Part shown: in pieces, positions 1-10,171 of the stretch | Layout of the letters: each line of letters begins with the position of its first letter | How positions within the stretch are numbered: position 1 is the first letter of the stretch | DNA from: Limnobacter thiooxidans | GTDB taxonomy: Bacteria > Pseudomonadota > Gammaproteobacteria > Burkholderiales > Burkholderiaceae_B | DNA length: 64,000 nucleotides | Assembly: GCF_036323495.1 (NCBI RefSeq) | Contig: NZ_AP028947.1 | Span: 1,488,001-1,552,000 of the forward strand | Reading direction: 5' to 3' | Translations under genes and position numbers: made by a program | The notes under the pieces: model-generated | The model's input: only the letters and a program-made list of their open reading frames with translations | What the model was told of the DNA's origin: nothing | Database searches by the model: none

Positions 1-70
1 CCGCCTCGTCGTCATCCACAATGAACACGGTTTCGGGCATTTCTGTGGGTCGGGGTTGCGTGTGCAGCAT
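1..70 (-). CDS. Response regulator, N-terminus only (runs off the left edge)
   Basis: Reading leftward from the ATG at 68-70, the first 23 codons give a short basic lead followed by VFIVDDDEA. This is the beta-1 strand plus acidic pocket of a receiver domain, in the form typical of FixJ/NarL-type regulators. It starts 25 bases after the stop of the upstream sensor kinase on the same strand, so the two form a kinase-regulator pair. The output domain lies outside the window, so its DNA-binding class cannot be seen. Confidence 0.75.
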   Translation of the reverse strand, partial: MLHTQPRPTEMPETVFIVDDDEA

Positions 71-95
71 TGGCTTTCATCCATAACAAAACAGT

Positions 96-2408
96 TCACG
101 CGGGCAAAGCCGCTTCTTCGGCCAGCGGCAAAGTGAACTTGAACACGCTGCCACTGCCTTGCGCGGGTTCTACCCACAATTGGCCTTGATGATACTCAAT
201 AATAGTACGACAGATATTCAAGCCCATGCCCATTCCGTCAGATTTGGTGGTGAAAAACGACTCGAACAGCCGTTGACGGATTTCTTCCGGCACCCCCACA
301 CCGTGGTCTCGAACCTCCACCAGCGCAAACTGGGCTGACTGGCTGACCCGAATCTCCACATGCTTTTGGTCGCCAATCAGATGTCCCATGGCTTCGAAGC
401 CGTTTTTGATCAGGTTCATCAAGACTTGCTCAATCAGCACGGGGTCGGCCAACACCGACAACAGCGCATCGGGAATGTCCATTTCAATGCGTGCCATGTG
501 GTGTTTGGCGTCCAGCTGAGAAAAACTGACCGCATCTTCAATGATTTTGCCAATTGGGCAGGGGCTACGCTTGGGCTCCTGTTGTTTGACGAATTCACGA
601 ATGCGGCGAATCACATCGCCTGCGCGTTGGGCCTGCACATTGACTTTTTCCAGCACAGGCAATAATTCTTCCGGGCTGACTTTGCCCGATTTAAGCCGGG
701 CGACACTCCCCATGTTGTAATTCGAGATGGCAGCCAGTGGCTGGTTGATCTCATGGGCCAGCGAGGAGGCCAGTTCTCCAAGGGTGATCAGACGGGAGGT
801 GAACTGCAATTTCTCCTGCTGCTGCCGCGACATATTCTCCGCTTCCTTGCGTGAAGAAATATCGGTGGCCACCTGCATGATCACGGTGACCCCGTCCACC
901 CAGGAAATCGAGCGGCGGCGAACTTCGTACCAGCGTTGCGAGTTGGTGTTGAGCCACTCAAACGGTTCAAACTGGTTGGCGCGGTTACGCCGACTCTTGG
1001 ACATGCGGGGCGGGGTGGCGCTTGCAAACCATTCGCGGTGCAGGCGGTTCACGAAAATATATTCATCGGCACCGGCATCGGGACCCTGGACACACACAGC
1101 CGCATCCAGTTCTTCCAGAATGCGTACAAAGCGACGGTGAGCAGCGGCCAGTTCATCGCGCACCCGGCGGGGTTCGGTGATGTCGGTCATGGAGGTCATC
1201 CAGCCGCTTTGCTGCCCTTCGCTGTCCACCAGCGGTGACACATACATGCGGGCATCGAACACGCTGCCATCCCGACGGCGAACCTGAACTTCAATGCCTT
1301 TCTGGGGTGCATTGCCTGAAAGAATCAGGTCCAGGCTGGCTTGCTGTTCTTCATAGGACCGATCGGGCCAATAGGGGAAGGGCGGGGCCATACCCACCAG
1401 TTCTGTTTCCAGATACCCCGTCATCCGGCAAAAGGCCGGGTTCACGTAGGTAATGCGACCTTGCATGTCAATCGCACGCATACCGGTAATCACCGAGTCT
1501 TCCATGGCGCGCCGGAACTTGGTTTCCGCAAGAAGCCGCTTCTCGGCCTGGCTGCGCAGCTTTGCATGCCGGAACAAGAGAACAAAACTCCACACGATCA
1601 CCAGCGACAGTCCGAAAACTGCCCAGGCCAACATGTTGGAGAACAGTTCCGTATTGGTTTTATAGAGCACCGCCCGCAACTTCAGGCCGTGCCCGGGTGG
1701 GTCGAGTGGCACCTCGTGACTTAGTTTGGCGTTGTCGATTGATCTACTGACGTTGGAGGCCACCGGGTTGCCACCCCCGTCCACAATGCTGACCAGGTAA
1801 AGCTGCACAAATGAATCAGGCACTGCATCATTCAACAGGGAAGCCATCGGCACAGTGGCTGCAACCGTGCCCTGAAATTCACCCTTCGACATGATCGGAC
1901 TGTGAATTTCTATGTACACCTTGCCAGAGGGGCCCAGGAAAGGGCGTGAGAAAACCGGAAGGCGTGTTTCCGAGGCCGTGTTGAAGGCCCAGTAACTTTC
2001 AGCGTCCTCAATGGTTTCATACAGCGGGTGCAATATTTCTGTAGATCGCAGGGCAGGCAGTGACAGGTGCGTGACCCGCCTTTCATTGTCCACAACCAGC
2101 ACCGTGCTGACTTCCTGAAATTCATTCATCAGGGCTGCAGACGAGGCCCGAAAGCGGTCCATGTCAGCACTGCTCTCCTCCAGCCCCCGTGAAATCAGGC
2201 CCAAGCGTTCCTGGGCTGAAAGCAGGCGTGTTCGGATGGTTTGGCGCGCCAGTTCGACATCGCGGATTACACGCAACTGGGTCTGGTTTTGGTCTTCCGA
2301 GTGAAGCGTGTAGAAAAACGCTCCCATGGCCAACAGGAACAGGATGATACCCACCAGCGGGGTAGCCCAAACCAGTGGGCTCGTACGGGGTTGTTCGCTC
2401 AGGCGCAC
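96..2408 (-). CDS. PAS-domain sensor histidine kinase
   Basis: Membrane-bound sensor kinase of 770 residues. Transmembrane segments at about 13-34 and 259-280 bracket a roughly 220-residue periplasmic sensor region. A PAS domain follows (about 295-410), then a second PAS-like stretch (about 420-515), a HisKA dimerisation helix with the phospho-acceptor in HEINQPL (His about 552), and a HATPase domain with a DHGVGVP box and a GMGLNICR lid. The HEINQPL form and domain order resemble FixL/DctB-type kinases. I do not see the haem-ligand context of FixL, so no oxygen-sensing role is claimed. It is divergent from aceE and probably works with the regulator at the left edge. The ligand is unknown. 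Confidence 0.9.
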   Translation of the reverse strand: MRLSEQPRTSPLVWATPLVGIILFLLAMGAFFYTLHSEDQNQTQLRVIRDVELARQTIRTRLLSAQERLGLISRGLEESSADMDRFRASSAALMNEFQEVSTVLVVDNERRVTHLSLPALRSTEILHPLYETIEDAESYWAFNTASETRLPVFSRPFLGPSGKVYIEIHSPIMSKGEFQGTVAATVPMASLLNDAVPDSFVQLYLVSIVDGGGNPVASNVSRSIDNAKLSHEVPLDPPGHGLKLRAVLYKTNTELFSNMLAWAVFGLSLVIVWSFVLLFRHAKLRSQAEKRLLAETKFRRAMEDSVITGMRAIDMQGRITYVNPAFCRMTGYLETELVGMAPPFPYWPDRSYEEQQASLDLILSGNAPQKGIEVQVRRRDGSVFDARMYVSPLVDSEGQQSGWMTSMTDITEPRRVRDELAAAHRRFVRILEELDAAVCVQGPDAGADEYIFVNRLHREWFASATPPRMSKSRRNRANQFEPFEWLNTNSQRWYEVRRRSISWVDGVTVIMQVATDISSRKEAENMSRQQQEKLQFTSRLITLGELASSLAHEINQPLAAISNYNMGSVARLKSGKVSPEELLPVLEKVNVQAQRAGDVIRRIREFVKQQEPKRSPCPIGKIIEDAVSFSQLDAKHHMARIEMDIPDALLSVLADPVLIEQVLMNLIKNGFEAMGHLIGDQKHVEIRVSQSAQFALVEVRDHGVGVPEEIRQRLFESFFTTKSDGMGMGLNICRTIIEYHQGQLWVEPAQGSGSVFKFTLPLAEEAALPA

Positions 2409-2537
2409 GGTTGAATTTGTCTCGAAAACCAGATGATGACAGCAGTGTACAAAACATGCAGCAGCACCGGTCAGGCCTTTTAAGGGGATTGGGGAAAATC
2501 CTTATAAATTCCACGATACGAAATCGCAACTCACATT

Positions 2538-2572
2538 TTGAAACTTTCTGGATTAGGTGTGATACTCTAATC
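2538..2572 (+). promoter_or_regulatory. Candidate aceE promoter with a dyad around the -10
   Basis: TTGAAA at 2538-2543 and GATACT at 2561-2566 are separated by 17 bases, a plausible sigma-70 promoter. The -10 sits in the loop of an inverted repeat, GATTAG at 2551-2556 and CTAATC at 2567-2572, which could be an operator. No classical PdhR-type site is visible. The rest of the 2409-2639 gap also has to serve the divergent kinase; I see no clear promoter for it. Confidence 0.45.
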
Positions 2573-2639
2573 TCAACAGGAAATACGGCCAAAAGTTTGT
2601 ATTTCTTTATAAGAAACCCAGAGACCCCAGGAGGAAGCA

Positions 2640-5345
2640 ATGTCAGCGCAACTCAATTTCCCCGGATCAGACGATCCTGATTTCCAAGAAACCCAAGAAT
2701 GGCTTGATGCCCTGGAGGCCGTACTTGAGCGTGAAGGCCCAGAACGTGCGCATTACCTGTTGGAACAGCTTATTGCCAAAGCCCGTTTGAGTGGTGCTTT
2801 CATTCCGTTCTCTGCCAACACTGAATACGTCAACACCATCCCCGTTCATCAGGAAACCCGTTGCCCCGGCAACATGGAATACGAAGAACGTCTGCGCTCC
2901 TGGATGCGCTGGAATGCCATGGCCATGGTGGTGCGTGCCAACAAGAAAAGCCCACCTGATGGCGGCGATCTGGGTGGCCACATTGCGTCCTTCGCTTCGC
3001 TGGCGACCATGCTGGGTGTGGGTTTCAATCATTTCTGGCATGCAGAAGACGAAAACCATGGTGGCGATTTGCTTTACCTCCAGGGCCACGTGTCCCCCGG
3101 TATTTATGCTCGCGCTTTCCTTGAAGGCCGCCTGACAGAAGACCAGTTGAACAATTTCCGCCAGGAAGTGGACGGCAAAGGCCTTTCAAGTTACCCGCAC
3201 CCCAAGCTGATGCCCGATTTCTGGCAATTCCCCACCGTGTCCATGGGCTTGGGCCCATTGATGGGCATTTACCAGGCGCGCTTCCTGAAGTACCTGCACG
3301 CTCGCGGTATTTGTGACACGTCACAGCGCAAGGTCTGGGTATTCTGCGGTGATGGCGAAATGGACGAACCCGAGTCTCTGGGTGCAATCGGCATGGCCGC
3401 GCGCGAAAAGCTCGACAACCTGGTGTTCGTGGTGAACTGCAACCTGCAGCGCCTGGATGGACCGGTGCGTGGGAACGGCAAAATCATTCAGGAACTGGAA
3501 GGCGAATTCCGTGGTTCCGGCTGGAACGTGCTCAAAGTGATTTGGGGCGGCTACTGGGATGAATTGCTGGCGCGTGATAAAGACGGCTTGATGCGCAAGG
3601 TCATGCTTGAAATGGTGGATGGCGAATACCAGAACTGCAAGGCCAATGACGGCGCTTATGTTCGCAAAAATTTCTTTGGCAAGCACCCCAAGCTGCTGGA
3701 AATGGTTGCCCGCATGACGGATGAAGACATCTGGCGCTTGAACCGTGGTGGCCACGACCCCCACAAGGTGCACGCTGCCTACGATGCAGCCATGAAACAC
3801 GAAGGTCAGCCCACTGTGATTCTGGCCAAAACCGTGAAAGGTTTCGGCATGGGCAAGGTTGGGCAGGGCAAGAACACCACCCACCAGCAAAAGAAGCTGG
3901 ACATTCAGTCCATCAAGGAATTCCGCGACCGTTTCAACATTCCGGTTTCTGATGACATCATCGATGATGTGCCTTTCTACAAGCCCGCCGAAGATTCACC
4001 TGAAATCAAGTACCTGCACGAACGCCGCAAAGCTTTGGGCGGTTACCTGCCCAAGCGCCGCCGCGAGGCCGATGAAAAACTGAAGGTACCTGGTCTGGAT
4101 GCTTTTGAAGCCGTGCTTGAACCCACCAAGGAAGGCCGTGAAATTTCTACCACCCAGGCCTTTGTACGTGTGTTGACCACCCTGGTGCGAGACAAGGAAC
4201 TCGGCCAGCGCATTGTGCCGATTGTGCCCGACGAAGCCCGTACTTTTGGTATGGAAGGCATGTTCCGCCAGTTGGGTATTTACTCATCTCAAGGCCAGTT
4301 GTACGAGCCAGTCGACAAAGATCAGGTGATGTACTACCGCGAGGACAAAGCCGGTCAGATTCTGGAAGAGGGCATTAACGAAGCAGGTGCTTTCAGTTCC
4401 TGGATCGCAGCGGCCACATCATATTCCACCAACAATCGGGTAATGATTCCGTTCTACATCTATTACTCCATGTTCGGCTTCCAGCGCGTGGGCGATTTGG
4501 CCTGGGCTGCGGGTGACATGCAGGCGCGTGGTTTCCTGCTGGGCGGTACCGCCGGGCGCACCACATTGAACGGCGAAGGCTTGCAGCACGAAGATGGCCA
4601 CAGCCATATTCTGTCTTCAACCATTCCGAACTGCGTCAGCTACGACCCTACGTTTGCGCATGAACTGGCCGTGATCATTCAGCATGGCTTGAAACGCATG
4701 GTGGAAGATCAGGAAAACGTGTTCTATTACCTCACCGTGATGAACGAAAACTACGCCCAGCCTGGCCTGAAAAAAGGCACAGAGGAAGGCATCATCAAGG
4801 GCATGTATGTATGCCGTGAATCAGCTTTGAAAAAGGCAGGCAAAAAGCGAGTGCAGTTGCTGGGTTCCGGCACGATTTTGCGCGAATCGCTTGAAGCGGC
4901 CGAGTTGCTTGAAAAAGACTGGGGCGTTGCAGCCGATGTGTGGTCAGTGACCAGTTTCACCGAACTGCGCCGCGAAGGTCTGGATGTAGAACGTGAAAAC
5001 ATGCTGCACCCCGAGCAAAAGTCCAAGCCCAGCTATGTGGAAACCCTGCTGTCGAAAACCGAAGGCCCGATTGTGGCTTCAACCGATTACATGAAGTTGT
5101 TTGCCGACCAGATTCGCCCCTTCATGCCCAAAGGCCGTGAATACAAGGTATTGGGCACCGACGGTTTTGGTCGCTCCGATTTCCGTTCCAAACTGCGCGA
5201 GCATTTTGAGGTGAACCGCCATTTCGTCACTGTTGCTGCACTGAAGGCCCTGGCCGATCAGGGCGATATCCCGCTGAGCATCGTGGGTGAAGCAATCAAG
5301 AAATATGGCATCAACCCCAACAAGCCCAACCCAGCTTACGCATAA
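2640..5345 (+). CDS. aceE: Pyruvate dehydrogenase E1 component (homodimeric)
   Basis: Thiamine-diphosphate enzyme that decarboxylates pyruvate and reductively acetylates the lipoyl group of E2. At 901 residues it has the length of the single-chain E1 of proteobacteria rather than the alpha/beta type. The TPP/Mg motif is visible as GDGEMDEPES with NCNLQRLDGPV downstream (about residues 235-275). The start follows an excellent ribosome site (AGGAGG, 6 bases before the ATG). It is the first gene of aceE-aceF-lpdA, with gaps of 30 and 12 bases. Identification is secure. Confidence 0.98.
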   Translation: MSAQLNFPGSDDPDFQETQEWLDALEAVLEREGPERAHYLLEQLIAKARLSGAFIPFSANTEYVNTIPVHQETRCPGNMEYEERLRSWMRWNAMAMVVRANKKSPPDGGDLGGHIASFASLATMLGVGFNHFWHAEDENHGGDLLYLQGHVSPGIYARAFLEGRLTEDQLNNFRQEVDGKGLSSYPHPKLMPDFWQFPTVSMGLGPLMGIYQARFLKYLHARGICDTSQRKVWVFCGDGEMDEPESLGAIGMAAREKLDNLVFVVNCNLQRLDGPVRGNGKIIQELEGEFRGSGWNVLKVIWGGYWDELLARDKDGLMRKVMLEMVDGEYQNCKANDGAYVRKNFFGKHPKLLEMVARMTDEDIWRLNRGGHDPHKVHAAYDAAMKHEGQPTVILAKTVKGFGMGKVGQGKNTTHQQKKLDIQSIKEFRDRFNIPVSDDIIDDVPFYKPAEDSPEIKYLHERRKALGGYLPKRRREADEKLKVPGLDAFEAVLEPTKEGREISTTQAFVRVLTTLVRDKELGQRIVPIVPDEARTFGMEGMFRQLGIYSSQGQLYEPVDKDQVMYYREDKAGQILEEGINEAGAFSSWIAAATSYSTNNRVMIPFYIYYSMFGFQRVGDLAWAAGDMQARGFLLGGTAGRTTLNGEGLQHEDGHSHILSSTIPNCVSYDPTFAHELAVIIQHGLKRMVEDQENVFYYLTVMNENYAQPGLKKGTEEGIIKGMYVCRESALKKAGKKRVQLLGSGTILRESLEAAELLEKDWGVAADVWSVTSFTELRREGLDVERENMLHPEQKSKPSYVETLLSKTEGPIVASTDYMKLFADQIRPFMPKGREYKVLGTDGFGRSDFRSKLREHFEVNRHFVTVAALKALADQGDIPLSIVGEAIKKYGINPNKPNPAYA

Positions 5346-5375
5346 CTGGCAGCGCACAAGAAAAGGACGAGCGAC

Positions 5376-6713
5376 ATGACAATCGAAATCAAGGTACCCG
5401 ACATTGGTGATTTTGACGGGGTGGAAATTATTGAAGTGCTGGTGAAGGCAGGTGACACTGTTGCGGCGGAGCAATCCATCATCACAGTTGAATCGGACAA
5501 AGCCAGCATGGAAATTCCGTGCCCGCAAGCCGGTGTGGTGAAAGAAATGAAATTGAAAATCGGTGACAAGGTGGCGCAAGGCACCTTGATGCTGATTCTG
5601 GAACCGGCTGAAAGTGGTGCAACCGCCGCGAAGGCGGAACCGGCAGCCAAGGCCGAACCCGCTGCGCCAGAAGCAAAAGCGGATGTGCCCAAGGTTGAAG
5701 CACCCAAGGCAGAACAGCCCAAGGCCGCTGAAACGCCAAAAGCAGTTGTACCCGCAGAAGCACACGACCCCACCAAGGCGACAACAAATGCACCGCATGC
5801 AAGCCCTTCGGTGCGCAAGTTTGCGCGTGAGTTGGGTGTCAACCTGGGCATGGTTGCTGGTACAGGTCCCAAAGGTCGAATTACACCTGACGACGTACGC
5901 AATTTTGTAAAAGCCGCAGTGGCAGGCGTGGGTTCAAGTTCTTCAAGTACTGCCAAAGGCGGCAGTGGCGTGGGCCTTGATCTGCTGCCTTGGCCAAAAA
6001 TTGATTTCACCAAGTTTGGTGAAATTGAAGAACAAGACCTTTCCCGCATAAAGAAATTGTCAGGCCCCAACCTGCACCGCAATTGGGTCATGATTCCGCA
6101 CGTCACGCAGTTCGACGAAGCCGACATTACCGACCTGGAGCAATTCCGCAAAGACACCAATGCCGCACTGGCCAAGCAGGGTGTCAAGCTGACGATGCTT
6201 GCTTTCGTCATGAAAGCCTGCGTTGCAGTGCTCAAAAAATACCCCGCTTTCAACGCGTCTTTGAGCGAAGAGGGCGACAAGTTGATTCTGAAGAAGTACT
6301 GGAATATCGGTTTTGCGGCAGACACGCCCAACGGCTTGGTTGTACCCGTCATCAAGGGTGTGGACCAGAAAGGCTTTTCACAAATTGCCAATGAACTGGG
6401 CGAATTGTCAGCACAGGCGCGTGACGGCAAGTTGAAAGGCGCTGACATGCAAGGCGCTACATTTACAGTGTCCTCACTCGGTGGGGTGGGTGGAACCTTG
6501 TTCACACCAATCATCAATGCGCCGGAAGTGGCTATTCTGGGTTTGTCGAAATCGGCCATGAAACCGGTCTGGAACGGCAAGGAGTTTGAGCCCCGCTTGA
6601 TGTTGCCGCTTAGCCTGAGTTATGACCACCGAGTCATCGACGGTGCCATGGCGGCCCGATTCACCACTGAGCTTGCTGGCGTGTTGGCCGACATGCGCAA
6701 AGTTCTGCTTTAA
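5376..6713 (+). CDS. aceF: Dihydrolipoamide acetyltransferase E2 of PDH
   Basis: Core of the pyruvate dehydrogenase complex, transferring acetyl from lipoamide to CoA. The order is one N-terminal lipoyl domain (lipoyl Lys in [10 protein letters not shown], about residue 44), a long Ala/Pro/Lys/Glu linker (about 85-130), the E1/E3-binding domain (about 140-178), and the catalytic domain ending in SLSYDHRVIDGA with the active-site His. It has a single lipoyl domain where E. coli AceF has three. The next gene supplies another, so the two subunits together may share the swinging-arm work. Confidence 0.97.
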   Translation: MTIEIKVPDIGDFDGVEIIEVLVKAGDTVAAEQSIITVESDKASMEIPCPQAGVVKEMKLKIGDKVAQGTLMLILEPAESGATAAKAEPAAKAEPAAPEAKADVPKVEAPKAEQPKAAETPKAVVPAEAHDPTKATTNAPHASPSVRKFARELGVNLGMVAGTGPKGRITPDDVRNFVKAAVAGVGSSSSSTAKGGSGVGLDLLPWPKIDFTKFGEIEEQDLSRIKKLSGPNLHRNWVMIPHVTQFDEADITDLEQFRKDTNAALAKQGVKLTMLAFVMKACVAVLKKYPAFNASLSEEGDKLILKKYWNIGFAADTPNGLVVPVIKGVDQKGFSQIANELGELSAQARDGKLKGADMQGATFTVSSLGGVGGTLFTPIINAPEVAILGLSKSAMKPVWNGKEFEPRLMLPLSLSYDHRVIDGAMAARFTTELAGVLADMRKVLL

Positions 6714-6725
6714 GGGGGCGAACAC

Positions 6726-8525
6726 ATGAAATTGATCGTTCCGGATATTGGTGACTTCGACACCGTGGAAATCATTGAAGTGTTGATCAAGGAAGGCGAC
6801 AAAGTCAGTAAAGAGCAATCCTTGATTACCGTGGAGTCCGACAAGGCCAGCATGGAAATTCCTGCCTCTGATGATGGCGTGGTGACGAAGCTGTTGGTCA
6901 AGGTGGGCGACAAGGTGTCCAAGGGCAGCGAAATTTGTGAAATCACTCCTGGTGGTTCGTCGTCAACTGAGTCTGCTGCCGCACCGGCAGCAGCAGTGGC
7001 TGAGACCAAACCCGCAGCCGCAAGTGAAACCAAGCCTTCCGCGCCAGCAAGCAGTGCACCGGCGGTGTCAGCGGTGTCTGCAGGCCCAGCCAGCAGCTAC
7101 AGCGGTCAGGTGGATCACACTTGTGATGTCGTGGTGTTGGGCGCAGGCCCTGGCGGCTATTCTGCCGCCTTCCGCAGTGCCGATTTGGGAATGAACGTTG
7201 TGTTGGTTGAACGTTACCCCACCTTGGGCGGTGTATGCCTGAATGTGGGCTGTATTCCATCCAAAGCCCTGTTGCACACCGCGCAGGTTCTGGAAGAAGC
7301 GCAACACATGGGCGACCATGGCATTGCTTTTGCGCAGCCGAAAATTGATCTGGACAAACTGCGTGCCCACAAGGAAGGTGTAGTGGGCAAGCTCACCGGT
7401 GGCCTGGCTGGCATGGCCAAAGGCCGTAAGGTGAAAGTGGTGCAGGGCGTGGGCAGCTTTGTCGGTGCAAATCATCTTGAGGTGGTGGCAACGGATGGCA
7501 GCAAACAGGTGGTGCAGTTCAACAAGGCGATTATTGCGGCGGGTTCACAGCCCGTGCATTTGCCCTTTATTCCAGAAGACCCACGCATTGTGGATTCCAC
7601 CGGCGCACTTGAATTGCCGTTCATCCCCAAGCGCATGCTGATTATTGGTGGTGGCATCATTGGCCTGGAGATGGCCACGGTTTATTCAGCCCTGGGTGCA
7701 CGTCTGGACGTGGTGGAAATGTTGGACGGCTTGATGCAGGGCGCTGATCGCGACTTGGTCAAGGTTTGGCAAAAGCGTAATGCGCCGCGCTTCGACAACA
7801 TCCTGATGAAAACCAAGACCGTGGGTGTGGAAGCCACCAAGAAAGGCATTTTGGTGACTTTCGAAGGTGAACAGGCACCCAAGGAACCACAGTTGTATGA
7901 CATGGTGCTGGTGTCTGTGGGCCGCACGCCCAACGGCAAGAAAATCGGGGCTGACAAAGCAGGTGTCGCTGTAACCGACCGCGGTTTCATTCCTGTGGAC
8001 AAGCAAATGCGCACCAATGTATCCAATATATTTGCCATTGGTGACGTAGTAGGCCAACCCATGTTGGCTCACAAGGCCGTTCACGAAGCCCACGTGGCTG
8101 CTGAAGCTGCGGCAGATGAAAAAGCTTATTTCGACGCGCGGGTTATTCCAAGTGTGGCTTACACACACCCCGAAGTGGCTTGGGTCGGCTTGACTGAAGA
8201 CCAGGCCAAAGACCAGGGCATCAAAGTGGGTAAAGCCGTATTCCCTTGGGCTGCTTCTGGCCGTGCCATTGCCAACAACGCAGACGATGGTTTCACCAAA
8301 CTGTTGTTTGATGAAGAAACCAAACGCATTGTCGGCGGCGGCATTGTCGGCATGAATGCCGGCGACTTGATCGGCGAGGTTTGTTTGGCCGTGGAAATGG
8401 GTGCAGACGCGGTTGACATTGGCAAAACCATTCACCCACACCCAACCTTGTGTGAAAGTGTGGGCATGGCTGCAGAAGTTTATAAAGGTGTTTGTACCGA
8501 TTTGCCTGCGCAAAAGAAAAAGTAG
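6726..8525 (+). CDS. lpdA: Dihydrolipoamide dehydrogenase E3 with N-terminal lipoyl domain
   Basis: FAD enzyme that reoxidises dihydrolipoamide with NAD+. At 599 residues it is longer than classical E3 (about 470) because residues 1-80 form a lipoyl domain ([10 protein letters not shown] again), followed by an Ala/Pro/Thr-rich linker to about 125. The core shows the FAD fingerprint [11 protein letters not shown], the redox disulfide [13 protein letters not shown], the NAD site [10 protein letters not shown] and the C-terminal His-Pro-His active-site region HPHPTLCES. Lipoyl-E3 fusions are known in Neisseria and Burkholderiales PDH operons, so this is the PDH-specific copy. Confidence 0.97.
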   Translation: MKLIVPDIGDFDTVEIIEVLIKEGDKVSKEQSLITVESDKASMEIPASDDGVVTKLLVKVGDKVSKGSEICEITPGGSSSTESAAAPAAAVAETKPAAASETKPSAPASSAPAVSAVSAGPASSYSGQVDHTCDVVVLGAGPGGYSAAFRSADLGMNVVLVERYPTLGGVCLNVGCIPSKALLHTAQVLEEAQHMGDHGIAFAQPKIDLDKLRAHKEGVVGKLTGGLAGMAKGRKVKVVQGVGSFVGANHLEVVATDGSKQVVQFNKAIIAAGSQPVHLPFIPEDPRIVDSTGALELPFIPKRMLIIGGGIIGLEMATVYSALGARLDVVEMLDGLMQGADRDLVKVWQKRNAPRFDNILMKTKTVGVEATKKGILVTFEGEQAPKEPQLYDMVLVSVGRTPNGKKIGADKAGVAVTDRGFIPVDKQMRTNVSNIFAIGDVVGQPMLAHKAVHEAHVAAEAAADEKAYFDARVIPSVAYTHPEVAWVGLTEDQAKDQGIKVGKAVFPWAASGRAIANNADDGFTKLLFDEETKRIVGGGIVGMNAGDLIGEVCLAVEMGADAVDIGKTIHPHPTLCESVGMAAEVYKGVCTDLPAQKKK

Positions 8526-8554
8526 ACCCTTGTTGTATCGCATTAGTTTTTCTG

Positions 8555-8587
8555 AAAAGCCAACTGCGTGCAGTTGGTTTTTTCTTT
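8555..8587 (+). terminator. Intrinsic terminator after lpdA
   Basis: Perfect 8-bp stem CCAACTGC (8560-8567) / GCAGTTGG (8570-8577) flanked by an A run on the left and a T run on the right. It ends the aceE-aceF-lpdA transcript. Confidence 0.85.
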
Positions 8588-8670
8588 TCGGCATTGCCGC
8601 AGGGCATTCGGACAAACTGCCTTTAAAATGGAAAGGCTTGCAATTCACCCAACAGGACATTGACCCATTC

Positions 8671-9324
8671 ATGGATGCTTTAAGTTTAAAAAAAATGGTG
8701 GCCAAGGCTGCACTTGAGTATGTTCAGCCAGGCACGGTTCTGGGCGTGGGTACAGGTTCTACCGTGGACTGTTTTATTGATGCCTTGGCCGAGTCAGGTA
8801 TCCAGCTCAAAGGCGCGGTGTCGTCTTCCGTGCGGTCTGAGAAAAAGCTGCGTGAAATTGGTGTGCCAATCGTCGACATGAATGACGTTGAAAGTCTGTC
8901 TGTGTACGTGGATGGCGCAGATGAAGTGGATCCTGTCAATTGCCTGATCAAGGGTGGCGGTGGCGCCAACACTCGAGAGAAAATCGTGGCTGACATTTCC
9001 GAAAAGTTTGTCTGCATTGCCGACCAATCGAAACTGGTGCAGGTGCTGGGTGCATTTCCCTTGCCGGTTGAAGTGTTGCCCATGGCGCGCAATGCAATTG
9101 CGCGCAAATTGACCGCACTGGGTGGCCACGTGAGATTGCGTGAAGGCTTCACCACTGACAATGGCAATGCCATTCTTGATGTTTCAGGGTTGAAAATTAC
9201 CGACCCTGTGGCCATGGAAAAAGTCATTAATCACTGGCCAGGGGTGGTCACCAATGGACTTTTCGCCATTCGACGGGCAGATGTGGTGTTAATTGCGACA
9301 GCGGACGGCATTAAAACCCTCTAA
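8671..9324 (+). CDS. rpiA: Ribose-5-phosphate isomerase A
   Basis: Interconverts ribose-5-phosphate and ribulose-5-phosphate in the non-oxidative pentose phosphate pathway. The protein shows [13 protein letters not shown] near the N-terminus, DGADEVD, and [12 protein letters not shown], all RpiA active-site signatures. The open frame extends far upstream, but those codons overlap lpdA and its terminator. The ATG at 8671 gives [15 protein letters not shown] and 217 residues, close to the 219 of E. coli RpiA. The gene has its own transcription unit after the lpdA terminator. Confidence 0.96.
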   Translation: MDALSLKKMVAKAALEYVQPGTVLGVGTGSTVDCFIDALAESGIQLKGAVSSSVRSEKKLREIGVPIVDMNDVESLSVYVDGADEVDPVNCLIKGGGGANTREKIVADISEKFVCIADQSKLVQVLGAFPLPVEVLPMARNAIARKLTALGGHVRLREGFTTDNGNAILDVSGLKITDPVAMEKVINHWPGVVTNGLFAIRRADVVLIATADGIKTL

Positions 9325-9398
9325 TGGGGGAATCGGCGAAAAGAAGCCCTGAAGAGCGTCAAAGAACATGGCAGAATAAAGTTGAGAATTCACCAGCT

Positions 9399-9431
9399 TT
9401 GACAAATTTCTGTCATGTGTCTGTGTCACAT
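9399..9431 (+). promoter_or_regulatory. Candidate Pho box upstream of phoU
   Basis: Three 11-base steps can be read: TTGACAAATTT, CTGTCATGTGT (9410-9420) and CTGTGTCACAT (9421-9431). The middle one has a perfect CTGTCAT core; the others are weaker. A PhoB site in front of a phosphate-signalling gene is plausible. I see only a poor -10 (TACAAC near 9440), so this is tentative. Confidence 0.45.
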
Positions 9432-9468
9432 TGCATTGTTACAACAAATATCAGCTTAAGGAAGACAA

Positions 9469-10170
9469 ATGACTGAACACACCTCCAAACAGTACGACGC
9501 AGAACTGGAGTCACTGCGCACCCGTGTTCTACAGATGGGTGGATTGGTGGAGAATCAAATCGTGTCAGCCATCGAAGGTCTGGGCGCCCCTGATACCAAT
9601 ATTTTCAAGGAAGTGATCCGCCGCGAGCAGGAAGTCAACCAGATCGAGCTGGAAATCGACGAACTGTGCAACCACATTCTGGCTCGTCGCCAACCCGCCG
9701 CTGTTGATTTGCGTTCGGTGATTGTGGCCATCAAGATGATTCGTGATCTTGAGCGCATCGGCGACGAGGCTGAAAAAGTCGCTCGCATGGGGATGATGAT
9801 TGCCGACGCTGGCAAGCATTTTGTTCCCAAGGTAGATTTGCACCGAATTGCGAGCAACGCCATTGCCATGTTGCGCAAGGTGCTGGATTCCTATGCGCGC
9901 GTGAACGCTGTTTCAGCTGCCGAAGTGGTCAAGGCTGACATTGAGGTGGATGACGAATTCAAGGCAATTCTGCGCCAGTTGATCACCTTCATGATGGAAG
10001 ACCCGCGCACCATTTCCCGCTCAATCGAGATTCTGTTCATTGCCAAGGCAATTGAGCGCATTGGTGACCACTCCAAGAACATGTCAGAGCACGTGGTTTA
10101 CATGGTCAAGGGGCGTGATGTGCGTCACCAAGGCCCTGACGTTGTTGCACAGGAAGCTTCAGGCAACTGA
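9469..10170 (+). CDS. phoU: Phosphate-signalling regulator PhoU
   Basis: Cytoplasmic negative regulator that links the PstSCAB transporter to PhoR kinase activity. The 233-residue all-helical protein has the two PhoU repeats, each with the metal-binding E/DxxxD pattern (IRDLERIGDEAEKVARM near residue 95 and AKAIERIGDHSKNMSEHVVYM near 190). The start is supported by AAGGAAG before the ATG. The usual pst genes are not adjacent in this window; phoU stands alone behind its own regulatory region. Confidence 0.96.
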   Translation: MTEHTSKQYDAELESLRTRVLQMGGLVENQIVSAIEGLGAPDTNIFKEVIRREQEVNQIELEIDELCNHILARRQPAAVDLRSVIVAIKMIRDLERIGDEAEKVARMGMMIADAGKHFVPKVDLHRIASNAIAMLRKVLDSYARVNAVSAAEVVKADIEVDDEFKAILRQLITFMMEDPRTISRSIEILFIAKAIERIGDHSKNMSEHVVYMVKGRDVRHQGPDVVAQEASGN

Positions 10171-10171
10171 T

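Noticed and set aside
96..2408. FixL oxygen sensor
   Set aside because: HEINQPL is shared, but the haem-binding PAS context is not seen, and periplasmic sensing looks more likely.
5336..6580. 414-codon open frame opposite aceF
   Set aside because: It is the antisense of a certain gene, with low-complexity Ser/Thr/Pro composition and no ribosome site.
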